A stretch of DNA of 64,000 nt from positions 1,054,001 through 1,118,000 of the forward strand of contig CBDDEI010000002.1 in the NCBI GenBank assembly GCA_965226775.1, written 5' to 3'. The position numbers and the translations under genes are program-made. Within the stretch, counting starts at the first letter, position 1; the number at the start of each line of letters is the position of its first letter. The notes under the pieces were generated by a model. The model was not told the origin of the DNA, searched no databases, and was given only the letters and a program-made list of their open reading frames with translations. Shown piece after piece: positions 1 to 9,489 of the stretch. This DNA comes from CBDDEI01 sp965226775 (GTDB lineage Bacteria; Chloroflexota; Dehalococcoidia; SHYD01).

Positions 1-789
1 GTCCCCTTCCACGTTGAACATGAGGAGGTGGCTCCGGATATTTTCATGGAGGTCGGGCAGCGCGGCCCACAGGTCTCGGTTGGAGAAGATGGATACGGCT
101 AGGGGGCGATCCAGGACGACATTCGGATGTAGCGCAAGGTCCAGCAAAGCCGGAGCAAAGGCCAGCGCTGCCCCAACCAGGGCCAGGGTGAGGCCGCCCA
201 GATGGTCGCGGATCCGCTCGGGTTGCCTGACAAAGACCACAAGGAGCAGCGCACCCAACACCGCAGGAAACAGGAGATTAGCGGTGTAGAACCAGAAGGA
301 GAGCCCAACAGTCACGCCCAGGGCGGCGTAGGCGGCGCGACTGCCTGTGCGAAGGGCATGCAACAGCAACGCGCAGGCCAGCAGCAGGAAGAGGGGCGTG
401 GTAGCCCCCTGCATTCCGATGCGGCTGAAGGTGATGTCCCAGCGGGCCGCAGCCATGAGCAACGCCGCGGCAATGCCCATCCAAGGGCCAAAGAGCTGTC
501 GCCCCACGACGTAGCTGAGCGCGACGGTGGCAACGCCCGCTAGTGCGGAGACGAAGCGCACCCCGAACAACGTCTGCCCCCAGACAGCCTCTGAGAGGGC
601 GACGAGATAGATGTAGGCCGCGGGCGTGGTAGTGCCCTGGGCGTACATTGGACGGAAGGCCGGATCGGTGAGGATGCGGCGGGCCTCTAGCCCGATGCTG
701 GCTTCGTCGAACCAGAGGCCTTCCGGCAGCTCCGCCAAGCCGATAAGCCGCAGCAGCGCGGCCAGCACAATGAGGGCGCAGAGGATCAT
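1..789 (-). CDS. GT39-type membrane glycosyltransferase, 3' part outside window
   Basis: This open frame runs off the left edge. It is read from an ATG at 789 that overlaps the TGA of the upstream frame (ATGA). The translation begins with a hydrophobic helix and then the motif LWFDEASIGLEARR, the loop with an acidic DE pair typical of GT39 / dolichyl-phosphate-mannose mannosyltransferase-like proteins. Several further membrane segments follow, such as YAALGVTVGLSFWFYTANLL and VLGALLLVV. GT39 proteins transfer sugars from polyprenyl-phosphate donors on the outer face of the membrane. The frame is already open upstream of the ATG, to about 855, and encodes a plausible WAWLRTPHG stretch. The gene may therefore continue from the 786-1271 frame through a one-base shift. 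The family call is good; substrate and true start are not known. Confidence 0.75.
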   Translation of the reverse strand, partial: MILCALIVLAALLRLIGLAELPEGLWFDEASIGLEARRILTDPAFRPMYAQGTTTPAAYIYLVALSEAVWGQTLFGVRFVSALAGVATVALSYVVGRQLFGPWMGIAAALLMAAARWDITFSRIGMQGATTPLFLLLACALLLHALRTGSRAAYAALGVTVGLSFWFYTANLLFPAVLGALLLVVFVRQPERIRDHLGGLTLALVGAALAFAPALLDLALHPNVVLDRPLAVSIFSNRDLWAALPDLHENIRSHLLMFNVEGD

Positions 790-1271
790 GCCGTGGGGCG
801 TGCGCAGCCATGCCCATAGGCGCGTTTGAATGCTGACACGGTTGAGAGGCTGCTCCTATCCAGCGCGACGCCAAAGGCAATCCACCCAAGACAGGCCAGC
901 GGTAACAGCGCCTGTGCGGGCAGTGTTGGACTGATCTGTGTGGCGGCGATCAAGCTGAACGCTAGGAGAAGGAGCGCTACTGCAAGGCTGAACCAGCCCC
1001 AGAAGGGGAAGCGTGCTGCCCGCACCGGCATGGTCGCAGCTAGCAGAGTGAGAGAGGGAGCAGGCGCGCGGCCTAGGGCTCGCCAGAACAGCGCGAGCCC
1101 CGCGGCGGTGAACAGCGCGCCGTCAACGGTGGGGAGGCCGAGATGGAAGTAGAGCTGGCCCAGGGCCACCAGCGCAAAGGCGGCTAGCGTCTGGAGCTTG
1201 GGCGGATGGTGCGCTGAAGGGGGTGACGGTGCAGCATCCGGCCTCTCCGCAGCAGGGATGCCGGCAACCAT
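786..1271 (-). CDS. Small multi-pass membrane protein, or N-terminal part of the following GT39 protein
   Basis: A 161-residue hydrophobic protein with about four predicted membrane helices, for example LAAFALVALGQLYFHLGL and FSLAVALLLLAFSLIAATQI. No catalytic motif is visible. Its ATG directly follows the TAG of the Agl23-like gene, so the two are co-transcribed. The last 20 or so residues are basic and polar and look unlike a natural end. Adding one A to the AAA run near 826 would join this frame to the downstream GT39 frame and give a continuous protein with an N-terminal membrane extension. It is either a separate translationally coupled gene or the broken front of the GT39 gene. No function can be assigned. 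Confidence 0.55.
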   Translation of the reverse strand: MVAGIPAAERPDAAPSPPSAHHPPKLQTLAAFALVALGQLYFHLGLPTVDGALFTAAGLALFWRALGRAPAPSLTLLAATMPVRAARFPFWGWFSLAVALLLLAFSLIAATQISPTLPAQALLPLACLGWIAFGVALDRSSLSTVSAFKRAYGHGCARPTA

Positions 1272-4200
1272 CTACGGCAACGGCGGGAGACGAAGAATGC
1301 GGCTGTTGCCTGAATCGGAGACGTAGAGGCGGCCCTGCGCGTCCACGGCAAGGGCTGCGGGCAGGTTGAGGGATGACTGGTCTGCGCCCAAGCCGCCGAG
1401 GCGTTGGATCAGCTCGCCTGAAGGAGAGTAACGCAGCAGCCGGTGTCGCTCCGGGTCAGTGATGACGATATTGCCCGCGGCGTCCACGGCGAGGTAGGGC
1501 TTGTTGAGGATGCGCTGCCCCTGCCAGCCCTCGACAGGGAACTCGTCCAGGTAGTTGAAAGCGCTATCAAAGTGCTGCACGCGGCGGTTCCAGGTATCGG
1601 CCACCCAGAACTCACCGGAGGGGGAGATGGCTATGCCCACTGGTTCCAGGAACTGGCCGCGGCCGGCGCCCGCGGTGCCGAAACTAGCCAAGGGCACGCC
1701 CTGGGGCGAAAACTTCTGCACCCGCTTGTTACCTGTGTCTGTGACGTAGATGTTGCCCTCTGCATCTAGGGCAATAGACCTGGGGCCGTAGAAGCCTCCC
1801 AGGTTTTCGTTACCGCCGTTAGGGATGTGGGCAAATGTGCCCCAACTGGTCAGGTAGCGCAGGCTGGAGTCGAACTTCTGGATACGGTGGTTCCAGGTAT
1901 CGGCCACGTAGACGTTGCCTGCGGCGTCCACCGCCACGCCCCACGGCTCGATGAACTGGCCAGGCTCCTGGCCGACGCTGCCGGTCTGAGCCAGGAGCGT
2001 TCCTTCCGGGCTGTATTTGAGGATGCGATTGTTCTGGCTGTCCCCCACATAGATGTTGCCGCCACTGTCCAGCGCGATGCCTCTGGGCGTGCCGAGATCC
2101 CCCGCAGCATTCGCGCCGCCGATGACGAAGTCGGTGACCAATGGCTCGCTGGCAACGGGAGATGCTGCGTCTGGCTGCTGGCCGGGGGGCTGGAACCCTG
2201 CAAACGGCTCGAGTCCTCTGGGGTAGTAGACCAGGGCGTCGGAGGATCCCAGACGCTCATCGATCTCGCGCTGATAGAAGTAGTCCCACCAGCCGCTGGG
2301 GTTGATTATCGCCTCGAGGGCGCTGGCCCAGGTTAGCTCACGGTAGCGCTCCGGGAACCACCAGCGGTGGGGGAAGGGCTGGCCCGGCGCGTAGTTGTCG
2401 AGATAAGGGAGCGCGCCCGCCTCGTTGCCTGCGTGCAGCAGCACAACGCTGGCAGTGGGAGTGGTGGTCATCAGGGTAGTGGGCGCATTGTTGGCGTTCA
2501 CGCAGCCCGCCCCTGGGGCGTTGACCCCAAAGCAGGGGTACCCCACGTTCTTGTAGTTTCGCAAATACCAGGCCCAGGGCCAGGTAAAGCCGTCGGAAGC
2601 GTCTACGGCAATGGGGAGATTCTCTCTCTGACCCGTCTCGTCGGCGATGCGCTCTATGTTGCGCATGATGTCCGGCAGTGCGGGTGATGACTGGGTATAG
2701 ACCAGCAACTCCACCGCGATGTCGCCGTGGGCGTAGCTAGCCAGCCAGGCCGAGCGGATGCTGAACGCGCCGAGGACGATGAGCAGCGCGCTGGCAACGG
2801 CCATGCTGCTGAGGCGCAGACCGAGCTTACGATACACCAGCCAAGCCGAAACCCCCAGTGCGCCGATGCTCCCCAGCAGCACCAGGTTCTGGACAAGCCC
2901 CTCTGACTTGAAGAGCGCGCCCAGCGCCAGGAGGAGGAGGAGCGCAATCCCCGCAAGCGCGCCGCCGCGCCGCTCCCAAAGGAGCGCCCAAGGAACCGCG
3001 TCTAGGAATGCGCCCAGGGTCTTGCCCGCCAGGAGGATAGCTGGCAGTGCCGTGTGCAAGGAGAGCCAGGGCATTTTCTCCCCCGCGTAGCTGTACATCA
3101 GAATGCTCGCCAGCAGCCACCACACCAAGAAGCCCGCGAACTCGTCCCGGAAACGCTGGCGGATGCCAAAGACCACTATGCCGGCTAACGCCAGGACGAT
3201 GGGCAAGAACTCGTAGACGGGGAGCAGAAGCAGATAGTAGAACCAGGGCTGCCCGCCGCGCTGTACTTCTTGCTGGGCTATCCAGTATGCCAGGCTGTTC
3301 CAGATGCCGGAGCCAAAGCCGGCGGGGTGGGTGAAGACGGTGGTGTAGAGGATAACGTAGGGGATATAGAAAGCCGCCGCCGCCTTGATCCAGAGATTCC
3401 AGTTCCATCGCTGACCGATGAAGATGGCAAGGGCAGTCAGGGGGAGCAAGGCTATGACGCCAAGGAACAGCGCTCCCGCACGGTCAGGGTTGAGCGTGGC
3501 GGCTGTGCCGGTACGTTCGCTGATCCAGGTGGCGAGGCCAGCTAGCAGTTGAGCCGGCGCGGAACCGCCTACGGTAGAGACCTCTATGCCCACAGCATGC
3601 AAGAGCAGGATAACGCCCGCCGCGCCCTGGGGAATGACCAAGGTGCCCATGACCAGCAGAAAGCCTAGTCGCGGCGAAACCTCCTGGAAGTTAAGGCGCT
3701 GCTTTAGGCGGGGCAGTAGCTCACGAATACTGGTGAAGAAGAGGTAGCCGCCAAAAATGAGGACCGTGAGATAGGCGACCTCTTTGGTGGCGAAGCCTAT
3801 GCCCAGTGCGAGTGCGCCGAGGATTAGGTAGCTGGGCTGGCGAGTCTGGATGTAGCGCCACATGCCGATGAGCAACAGCATGTCCCAGAAGACGATATAG
3901 ATGTCGTTGCGGATGAAGCGGCTGTAGTAGAGCATCACGGGGGAGAGCGCCAGGAGCGCGGCAGCGCACAGCGCGCCAGTGCGGCCCAGCTGGTCACGCA
4001 AGAAGTACGGCATTGCAACAGCGGCCGTGCCCATAATCGCTGGCAGGATGCGGGCGGTGTAGTCGCTATCGCCAAAGAGGAAGTAGATGAGCGCGGTGGC
4101 GTGGAACTGGAAGGGGCCGTGCATCAGGGGATCGTGCTGGTAGCCCGCGCCAGTGTAGAGGTACCAGCTATAGAGCGCGTGGAGGCTCTCGTCGTGGTGC

Positions 4201-4358
4201 ATGGATCGGCTGCCCAAGTCCCAGAAGCGGAGCCCGGCCGCAAGCAGCACCAGCGCGCCGAAGATCGCTTTGTCCCAGTCCAACCAGGAAAGGCCGAGGG
4301 CTGGGCGGTCTAAGGCCTCGGGTTGCGGGGAGCCAGATGGTTCAGTGACGGTCTGCAT
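1272..4358 (-). CDS. Agl23-like (TIGR03663-type) membrane glycosyltransferase fused to C-terminal NHL repeats
   Basis: The 1028-residue protein has two parts. Residues about 30 to 530 form a GT39-like multi-pass membrane domain with the hallmark MHHDESLHALYSW loop and GPFQFHATALIYFLFGDSDYTAR, matching the flippase activity-associated Agl23 family known from Chloroflexi and archaea. After an extracytoplasmic segment, residues about 735 to 1028 hold five or six NHL beta-propeller repeats with recurring patterns such as NIYVGDSQNNRILKYSPEG and NVYVADTWNHRIQKF. The membrane domain is expected to act on a lipid-linked sugar, and the propeller would face outside and bind glycan or protein. It lies between two other GT39-like genes on the same strand, 25 bp downstream of one and directly abutting the next. 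Family call is strong; precise activity is inference. Confidence 0.85.
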   Translation of the reverse strand: MQTVTEPSGSPQPEALDRPALGLSWLDWDKAIFGALVLLAAGLRFWDLGSRSMHHDESLHALYSWYLYTGAGYQHDPLMHGPFQFHATALIYFLFGDSDYTARILPAIMGTAAVAMPYFLRDQLGRTGALCAAALLALSPVMLYYSRFIRNDIYIVFWDMLLLIGMWRYIQTRQPSYLILGALALGIGFATKEVAYLTVLIFGGYLFFTSIRELLPRLKQRLNFQEVSPRLGFLLVMGTLVIPQGAAGVILLLHAVGIEVSTVGGSAPAQLLAGLATWISERTGTAATLNPDRAGALFLGVIALLPLTALAIFIGQRWNWNLWIKAAAAFYIPYVILYTTVFTHPAGFGSGIWNSLAYWIAQQEVQRGGQPWFYYLLLLPVYEFLPIVLALAGIVVFGIRQRFRDEFAGFLVWWLLASILMYSYAGEKMPWLSLHTALPAILLAGKTLGAFLDAVPWALLWERRGGALAGIALLLLLALGALFKSEGLVQNLVLLGSIGALGVSAWLVYRKLGLRLSSMAVASALLIVLGAFSIRSAWLASYAHGDIAVELLVYTQSSPALPDIMRNIERIADETGQRENLPIAVDASDGFTWPWAWYLRNYKNVGYPCFGVNAPGAGCVNANNAPTTLMTTTPTASVVLLHAGNEAGALPYLDNYAPGQPFPHRWWFPERYRELTWASALEAIINPSGWWDYFYQREIDERLGSSDALVYYPRGLEPFAGFQPPGQQPDAASPVASEPLVTDFVIGGANAAGDLGTPRGIALDSGGNIYVGDSQNNRILKYSPEGTLLAQTGSVGQEPGQFIEPWGVAVDAAGNVYVADTWNHRIQKFDSSLRYLTSWGTFAHIPNGGNENLGGFYGPRSIALDAEGNIYVTDTGNKRVQKFSPQGVPLASFGTAGAGRGQFLEPVGIAISPSGEFWVADTWNRRVQHFDSAFNYLDEFPVEGWQGQRILNKPYLAVDAAGNIVITDPERHRLLRYSPSGELIQRLGGLGADQSSLNLPAALAVDAQGRLYVSDSGNSRILRLPPLP

Positions 4359-4383
4359 CTACGTTTGTGTGTGTATGATTGCG

Positions 4384-6069
4384 CTAGCGTGGGGTACGCA
4401 CCAGCAGCGCCCCGCGCTGTGTGGCGGCGGGATCCATCGGCAGCTCGCCAAAGACGAGCCACCGCCAGACTTCCTGGCCGCCCCAGTCCTGAAAGTTCTT
4501 TGCTTCCACTAAGGTCATAGGATGCGCTCGATACACGCCGGTTAGCTCCTGAGCGGCAGCTTCACTTGTCACGATGATATCCACCTCTGGAGGCGGCTCA
4601 GCGCCGAAGTTCACGGCGATGACGCTGCGCAGCGGCCAGGCCACCGCATCGTTCACGCTGTTAGCTACGCCCACCTGAGGCGCAGACCCTATACCAGTAT
4701 ACGGTGAAGTGGCGGTGAGTTGGGTGAGGGCGCTCACCATCGCGGGATTAACCTGCGCCGCGCCGGGCCAGTTGCCGGGCATGGCAAGAGTGGCTAGGCC
4801 GTGCACTAGGGCCAGGAAACTGAAGGCAACACCCGCCAGGGCCGAGATGGGACGGCTATGCTGAGCCAGCACGGCGGGCGAGAGCAGCAGCACTGCCGCT
4901 ACGAGGGCAATGAAGGCCAACGTGCGCGACGAGAAGAGACCGTCATCGGGACGCACCGAGGTCTGGAGGAGCACCAGCCCCGCGAAAGTGAGGAGGAGCG
5001 CCGCCGCACCCAGATTTACCCAGCGCTGGTTCAAGAGCTGTGGAGTCAGCCCCCGCAGGCTGCGAGCAAGGAGGTGTCCCGTCAACACTGTGCTGGGGAC
5101 GGCGACCAGGGAGAGCTGAGCTAGACCTGCCGTGGGGCTGAGCAGGAGGAAGGCCAGCGCCATCACGCTCCACAGACCAAAAAAGGCGAGGGCGTCATCT
5201 TCAGGGCTGGGGTCACGGGCGGCCCAGCGTAACAGGGCGGCAATGCCCGTCGGAACGCCAAGGGCCAACGCTGGAAGATCGCTCGCGCCCAGGAGCAGCC
5301 AGCTCCGGTACCAGGGATAGGGCTCCCATGTTGGCTCAAAGTGCTGGGTCCAGGCAACCAGGGAGGGGAGACCGGCTCCGGGTATGAAGTGGAGGAAGCC
5401 GGTGGTCAAAAGAAACAGTGCGGCTACGATGGCCGCGATAGGAACAACTGAGGGCGACCAAAGGACGGGCAACGGGCGGCCCTGCAGCGCACGCACTGTA
5501 GTCACCGCTGCGGCAAAGAGCGCCAGGGCTAGGAGGCCCGTGACCCCCGGATAGCCAAGGGCGAGGAGCGCGGCCATACCTAATGCCGGCCAGAGCCCAT
5601 CCTTGCTGCCCCGCTCATCCAGCGCGCGCAAGAGCCGCCATCCCAGCAGCAAGGTGACGGCAAGGGCGAGGCTCTCCTCTTGTGCGCGGCTTCCTGCTAG
5701 CACGGCAGAGGGTGAGATCGCCAGAAAGGCAGCGGCGATCAGCACAGGCCAGCGACCCAGCCACGGACGGTAGAGCCACAGCGCGGCAATGCCTCCCACG
5801 CCTGCAAGCAACGACGGCAACCGGGCGGCGGCATCGCTCGCGCCGAAGAGGATGAACGCGCCAGTCTGCAGCAGCACGGTCAGGGGCGCGTCCCACCAGC
5901 CGGGCGGGAGACCGTCGTGGAGCCGCCATGCGGCCAGGGCGCGCATCGTTTCGGTGGGATCGAGCGGGGACGCCGATACCCAGCCCAGGCGTACCGCAGA
6001 GGCAACGACGAGGATGCTGAGGAAGAGGAAGGCCTCAATGGTGAGGCCGCGGCCGCGAAGGGAAACCAT
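4384..6069 (-). CDS. GT39-like multi-pass membrane protein
   Basis: The frame is open further upstream, but the start is placed at the ATG at 6069, which shares a base with the TGA of the preceding DUF2298 gene (TGATG) and gives a 561-residue protein beginning MVSLRGRGLTIEAFLFL. This ATG avoids an arginine-rich N-terminal stretch that is out-of-frame DUF2298 sequence. There are about a dozen hydrophobic helices. The first loop carries SASPLDPTETMRALAAW, the GT39 acidic loop in a weaker form with DPTE in place of DE. The C-terminal 150 residues form a soluble periplasmic-like part. It is probably a polyprenyl-linked sugar transferase working with its neighbours, translationally coupled to DUF2298. 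Confidence 0.72.
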   Translation of the reverse strand: MVSLRGRGLTIEAFLFLSILVVASAVRLGWVSASPLDPTETMRALAAWRLHDGLPPGWWDAPLTVLLQTGAFILFGASDAAARLPSLLAGVGGIAALWLYRPWLGRWPVLIAAAFLAISPSAVLAGSRAQEESLALAVTLLLGWRLLRALDERGSKDGLWPALGMAALLALGYPGVTGLLALALFAAAVTTVRALQGRPLPVLWSPSVVPIAAIVAALFLLTTGFLHFIPGAGLPSLVAWTQHFEPTWEPYPWYRSWLLLGASDLPALALGVPTGIAALLRWAARDPSPEDDALAFFGLWSVMALAFLLLSPTAGLAQLSLVAVPSTVLTGHLLARSLRGLTPQLLNQRWVNLGAAALLLTFAGLVLLQTSVRPDDGLFSSRTLAFIALVAAVLLLSPAVLAQHSRPISALAGVAFSFLALVHGLATLAMPGNWPGAAQVNPAMVSALTQLTATSPYTGIGSAPQVGVANSVNDAVAWPLRSVIAVNFGAEPPPEVDIIVTSEAAAQELTGVYRAHPMTLVEAKNFQDWGGQEVWRWLVFGELPMDPAATQRGALLVRTPR

Positions 6070-8492
6070 CAGGCCTTGGGGTTCCTGTAGATAGTCACGC
6101 CGCCGTTCTGAAAGACCCGGGGCCACACCTGCTGGAATGCGGCCAAGGACTCCGGTGGGTATTTTGAGCGCTCCAGGCTGCCTACGTACACGTAGCGCAC
6201 CTGATACTTGTCCAGCAGTTGGGTTACCTCGGCCTTGTCGGCGGCCAAGTAGATGGCATCGACCTCTTCCGCACGGCCGCGATAGGCGGCGTCCGAGCCG
6301 CGCCACTGAAGCTCGTGGCCCTCCCATCCAAGGACGGAGGGGATGCCCGTGCTAGCGGACACTCGGGCGAAGAAGGAGTACTGGGGCCCCACAGCTTCCA
6401 AGACTGCGCCGCTGCGTCTATCGGGCTGGCGTTGGAGCCAGCGCAACGCTTCCAGCTCATCGGGCTGCGTGTGGCGAAGGTAGGCTTGGCCGTCCAGGGT
6501 GGCAGGCCCCGCCAATCCGTTGGTCTTGCTCATCACCGCTGCGGGGAGATAGAGCGCGCCCAAGAGGAGGAGCAGTGCGGCTGCGCCCGTCCATAGCCGC
6601 GCCGGCAGCCCGCTCAGGAGAGGTTTCTCCGTGCGCCAGACGTGGTACGCGGTCAGCGCTCCAGCAAGGGAGAGCCATAGCCATGACTGATAGGAGAGTT
6701 TGAACACGGTGTTCATGCGGTTGCCAAAGACGTCCTTGATATGGAAGGACTCGGCAAAGCCGAGAAGGAGGAACGCGCTGCCGGCGAGCAGCAACGGGAA
6801 GACGGGCAATTCTGTTAGGTCCTGGCGTCGTGCGGCGGCAACCGCCAAGGGAGCCAGGAGCGCAGCGGAGATGAGGAAGGGCCAAGTACGTTGCAGGACG
6901 GCCAGAGTGACGCGGGTAGCTTCCGCCGTGCCACTGAGTGCGTACGCGCCCTCCACCAGCAGCAGGGTGAGCAAGGCGAAGGCCAGCGCAACGCCTAAGA
7001 GAATACGGAGGCTCCGTTGCCCGCTGCGCGCTGCCACGATAAGCAGCGGCGCTACCAGGAGGAGGAGCGGCGCCCAGAGCAGCAGGAAGTGGAGGGGCCG
7101 TGTGCTGGGCCCTGACCACCAGCCGATGGGGAAGCCCTGCACTGCTGCGCTCTCGGCGGGCTGAGCCAGGGAGCTTAGGACGTGCCAGGCCAGGGGCAGG
7201 TAGAAGGGTGCAAAGAGCAAGAGCGCGCCGGTGGCTAGGAGTCCGCCCACGACGATGAGGTAGCGGAGGTCGGGCAAGCCACCCCGCGCCTGCCAGGAGC
7301 GCAGGGCAACTGCGCCGATTGTCAGCGCAAGATAGGGGCCAAGGTCCCAACCGTTGATAAAGCCGAGTCCGCCCAGGACCAGCGCCAAGGGCAGCCACTC
7401 CCGGAGCGCTCGGAGGGGCGTGTAGGGGCCGTCCTCTTGGGGACGCACCAGGACATGCAGCACCAGCGCCAGGGCCAGGAGCGCGAAGGGGAGGGCCATC
7501 ACGTGGGGATGGAGGTCGCCCAGCAGGAAGCTGAAGGCGGGGAACTCCGTGATGGTGTAGTCGGTGCTCTGGCCGTTGCTAATCGTATCAATGACGCGGG
7601 TGGCGCGCCACCACCACCAGGGCTCCTCGGGGTACCAGGTGGCGCTCTGGTAGGGAGCGTCGTTGGGCAACACGCCTAAGAGGTTCCATGCTCCGGTGGT
7701 AGGGTCGGCGTCCTTTTTGATAGAGAGCCATGTCCAGAGCGCCTGCCCACCGCCGCCGTGGGCGCGGAGCAACTCGAAGAGGCCCATCAGGTTGCCCAGG
7801 AGCAGGACCAAGAATGCGGCCAGGCCGCCGAAGAGATGATTCGCGCGCGGGAAGGCCGGCGAGGCCCAGCGGCTCATGAGGGCTGCTGCCGTGGCAACCA
7901 GCCCCCACGCTCCGACCGCTGTGGCGGCAAAGAGGAATGCGAGGGCAAGGTTAAAGCCGATGGCAGAGGGCACGCCGCTGAGGTAGGTGAGCGCGCCCAT
8001 GATGAGATAGCCGAAGTAGTAGTAGTTGATGCTGAAGCCCTGGAGCCAGGGATCGTTGGGCGGGAATGCGGTGCTGAGCATGGCGCTGTTCAGCATGGCG
8101 AATTCCATGGGCTTCTCAGTGCCTTCTATCCCTGGATTGTGGGCGCGCACGAAGGCCCAGGCGAAGAACGCGAGGGCAAATACGACCTCATAGACCAAGA
8201 TCGTGCCGCGGGCCTCGCGCAGGAATGCCAGGAGCGGCGGCCCGGCCCGCTGCGCCAGCCACAGGCTCCCTGCAACCAAGAGGAGGCAGGCAATGAGTAC
8301 CGCGCCGCGGCCGCTGGGCAGGAGCTGGGCAGTGCCCAGGAGCCAGAAGGTGTAGCCCAGAAGCAGGCTGCCCAGGAGCTTAGAGAAGGCCAGACCGCGG
8401 TCCGGCAGGCCGGGGAAGACCCAGAAGAGATAGGGAATGGCGATTAGCCCCAGCGCTTCCAGGGCGACCCACCAGGCGAGTGCGTATTCCAT
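6069..8492 (-). CDS. DUF2298 (TIGR03662-type) membrane protein
   Basis: An 807-residue polytopic membrane protein. Diagnostic segments are the loop GTEKPMEFAMLNSAMLS near residue 125, then PPNDPWLQGFSINYYYFGY, and later TEFPAFSFLLGDLHPHVMAL. These are conserved in the DUF2298 / Chlor_Arch_YYY family, found mainly in Chloroflexi and archaea and related at a distance to GT-C glycosyltransferases. The C-terminal soluble part contains FGNRMNTVFKLSYQSWLWLS and ends RNPKA. It heads the glycosyltransferase cluster and lies 36 bp downstream of ftsY on the same strand, so read-through from the rnc-ftsY unit is possible. A role in assembling a surface glycan is inferred from family and context only. 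Confidence 0.85.
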   Translation of the reverse strand: MEYALAWWVALEALGLIAIPYLFWVFPGLPDRGLAFSKLLGSLLLGYTFWLLGTAQLLPSGRGAVLIACLLLVAGSLWLAQRAGPPLLAFLREARGTILVYEVVFALAFFAWAFVRAHNPGIEGTEKPMEFAMLNSAMLSTAFPPNDPWLQGFSINYYYFGYLIMGALTYLSGVPSAIGFNLALAFLFAATAVGAWGLVATAAALMSRWASPAFPRANHLFGGLAAFLVLLLGNLMGLFELLRAHGGGGQALWTWLSIKKDADPTTGAWNLLGVLPNDAPYQSATWYPEEPWWWWRATRVIDTISNGQSTDYTITEFPAFSFLLGDLHPHVMALPFALLALALVLHVLVRPQEDGPYTPLRALREWLPLALVLGGLGFINGWDLGPYLALTIGAVALRSWQARGGLPDLRYLIVVGGLLATGALLLFAPFYLPLAWHVLSSLAQPAESAAVQGFPIGWWSGPSTRPLHFLLLWAPLLLLVAPLLIVAARSGQRSLRILLGVALAFALLTLLLVEGAYALSGTAEATRVTLAVLQRTWPFLISAALLAPLAVAAARRQDLTELPVFPLLLAGSAFLLLGFAESFHIKDVFGNRMNTVFKLSYQSWLWLSLAGALTAYHVWRTEKPLLSGLPARLWTGAAALLLLLGALYLPAAVMSKTNGLAGPATLDGQAYLRHTQPDELEALRWLQRQPDRRSGAVLEAVGPQYSFFARVSASTGIPSVLGWEGHELQWRGSDAAYRGRAEEVDAIYLAADKAEVTQLLDKYQVRYVYVGSLERSKYPPESLAAFQQVWPRVFQNGGVTIYRNPKA

Positions 8493-8528
8493 GATCGCAG
8501 TAAGGGGTTACGTTATACGGCGCGCCAT

Positions 8529-9461
8529 CTAGGAGAGAAGCCCCGATACGAAGGCGTTGGCGTCGAAGGGGGTGAGGTCGTCAATGCCTTCGCCAGTGCC
8601 AACGCAGACCACCGGCAGGCCAGTCTCCGCGGCGATGGCGAAGACGATGCCGCCCTTTGCCGTGCCGTCAAGCTTGGTGAGCACAACGCCGGTGATGCCC
8701 ACTACGTCCGTGAAATTGTGCGCCTGGCTCAGGCCGTTCTGGCCTGTGGTGGCGTCCAGCACCAGGAGCACGTCGTGAGGAGCGGAGGGATCGACCCGCT
8801 GGATAACCCGCTGCACCTTGCGCAGCTCCTCCATGAGGTTGACCTTGGTTTGGAGGCGTCCGGCGGTATCGATGATCACCACATCGGCGTTGCGGCTCTG
8901 GGCCGCCTGGAGCGCGTCAAAGGCAACAGCGCCGGGGTCCGCGCCGGGCTGATGGGCGATGACCTCCGCGCCCACGCGCTGTCCCCAAAGCTGCAATTGC
9001 TCGATGGCAGCGGCGCGGAAGGTGTCGGCCGCGGCCAGGAGCACCTTCTTGCCCTGGGCCCGATACAGGTTAGCGAGCTTACCGATGGTGGTGGTCTTTC
9101 CGCTGCCGTTCACGCCTACCACGAGCAGCACGTAAGGATGTGGCTGTGTAGCAGAGCTGGCGGCTGGCGGCGGCAACATAGCCGTCATCTCAGCGGCCAG
9201 GGCGCTGCGGAGCTCCGCGGAAGTGGTGGCGTGCTGCATGCGTTGGCGCACCCGCTCCAGCAGCTCCTCCGATGTCCCCACGCCCACGTCTGCGGCTATG
9301 AGGGCCTCCTCCAGGTTGTCCCAGGCGTCCGGAGGCAACTCAGGGCTGTGGAAGAGCTGGCCGAGGGTATCCCACCACGACGCTTTGGTGGGCGCCATGG
9401 CCTGCTGGATCTTGGAGGCGTCTTCTTGTTGTACCGGGGTGTTGTTGCGGCGAAAGAACAA
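8529..9461 (-). CDS. ftsY: Signal recognition particle receptor FtsY
   Basis: A 310-residue SRP GTPase that docks SRP-ribosome complexes at the membrane through Ffh. The short N-terminal A domain is followed by a helical N domain (about residues 30 to 95, with ALIAADVG near 53) and the G domain. Visible GTPase motifs are GVNGSGKTTTIGKLA (P-loop near residue 116), DTFRAAAIEQL, VIIDTAGRLQTK, TKLDGTAKGG and the closing GEGIDDLTPF. The start is a TTG at 9461, 28 bp after the rnc stop. The membrane-binding A domain is short, as in other reduced FtsY proteins. It is probably co-transcribed with rnc, a common pairing. Confidence 0.96.
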   Translation of the reverse strand: MFFRRNNTPVQQEDASKIQQAMAPTKASWWDTLGQLFHSPELPPDAWDNLEEALIAADVGVGTSEELLERVRQRMQHATTSAELRSALAAEMTAMLPPPAASSATQPHPYVLLVVGVNGSGKTTTIGKLANLYRAQGKKVLLAAADTFRAAAIEQLQLWGQRVGAEVIAHQPGADPGAVAFDALQAAQSRNADVVIIDTAGRLQTKVNLMEELRKVQRVIQRVDPSAPHDVLLVLDATTGQNGLSQAHNFTDVVGITGVVLTKLDGTAKGGIVFAIAAETGLPVVCVGTGEGIDDLTPFDANAFVSGLLS

Positions 9462-9489
9462 TGGCTGCTCGGATGTGTTAGTACTAGCG

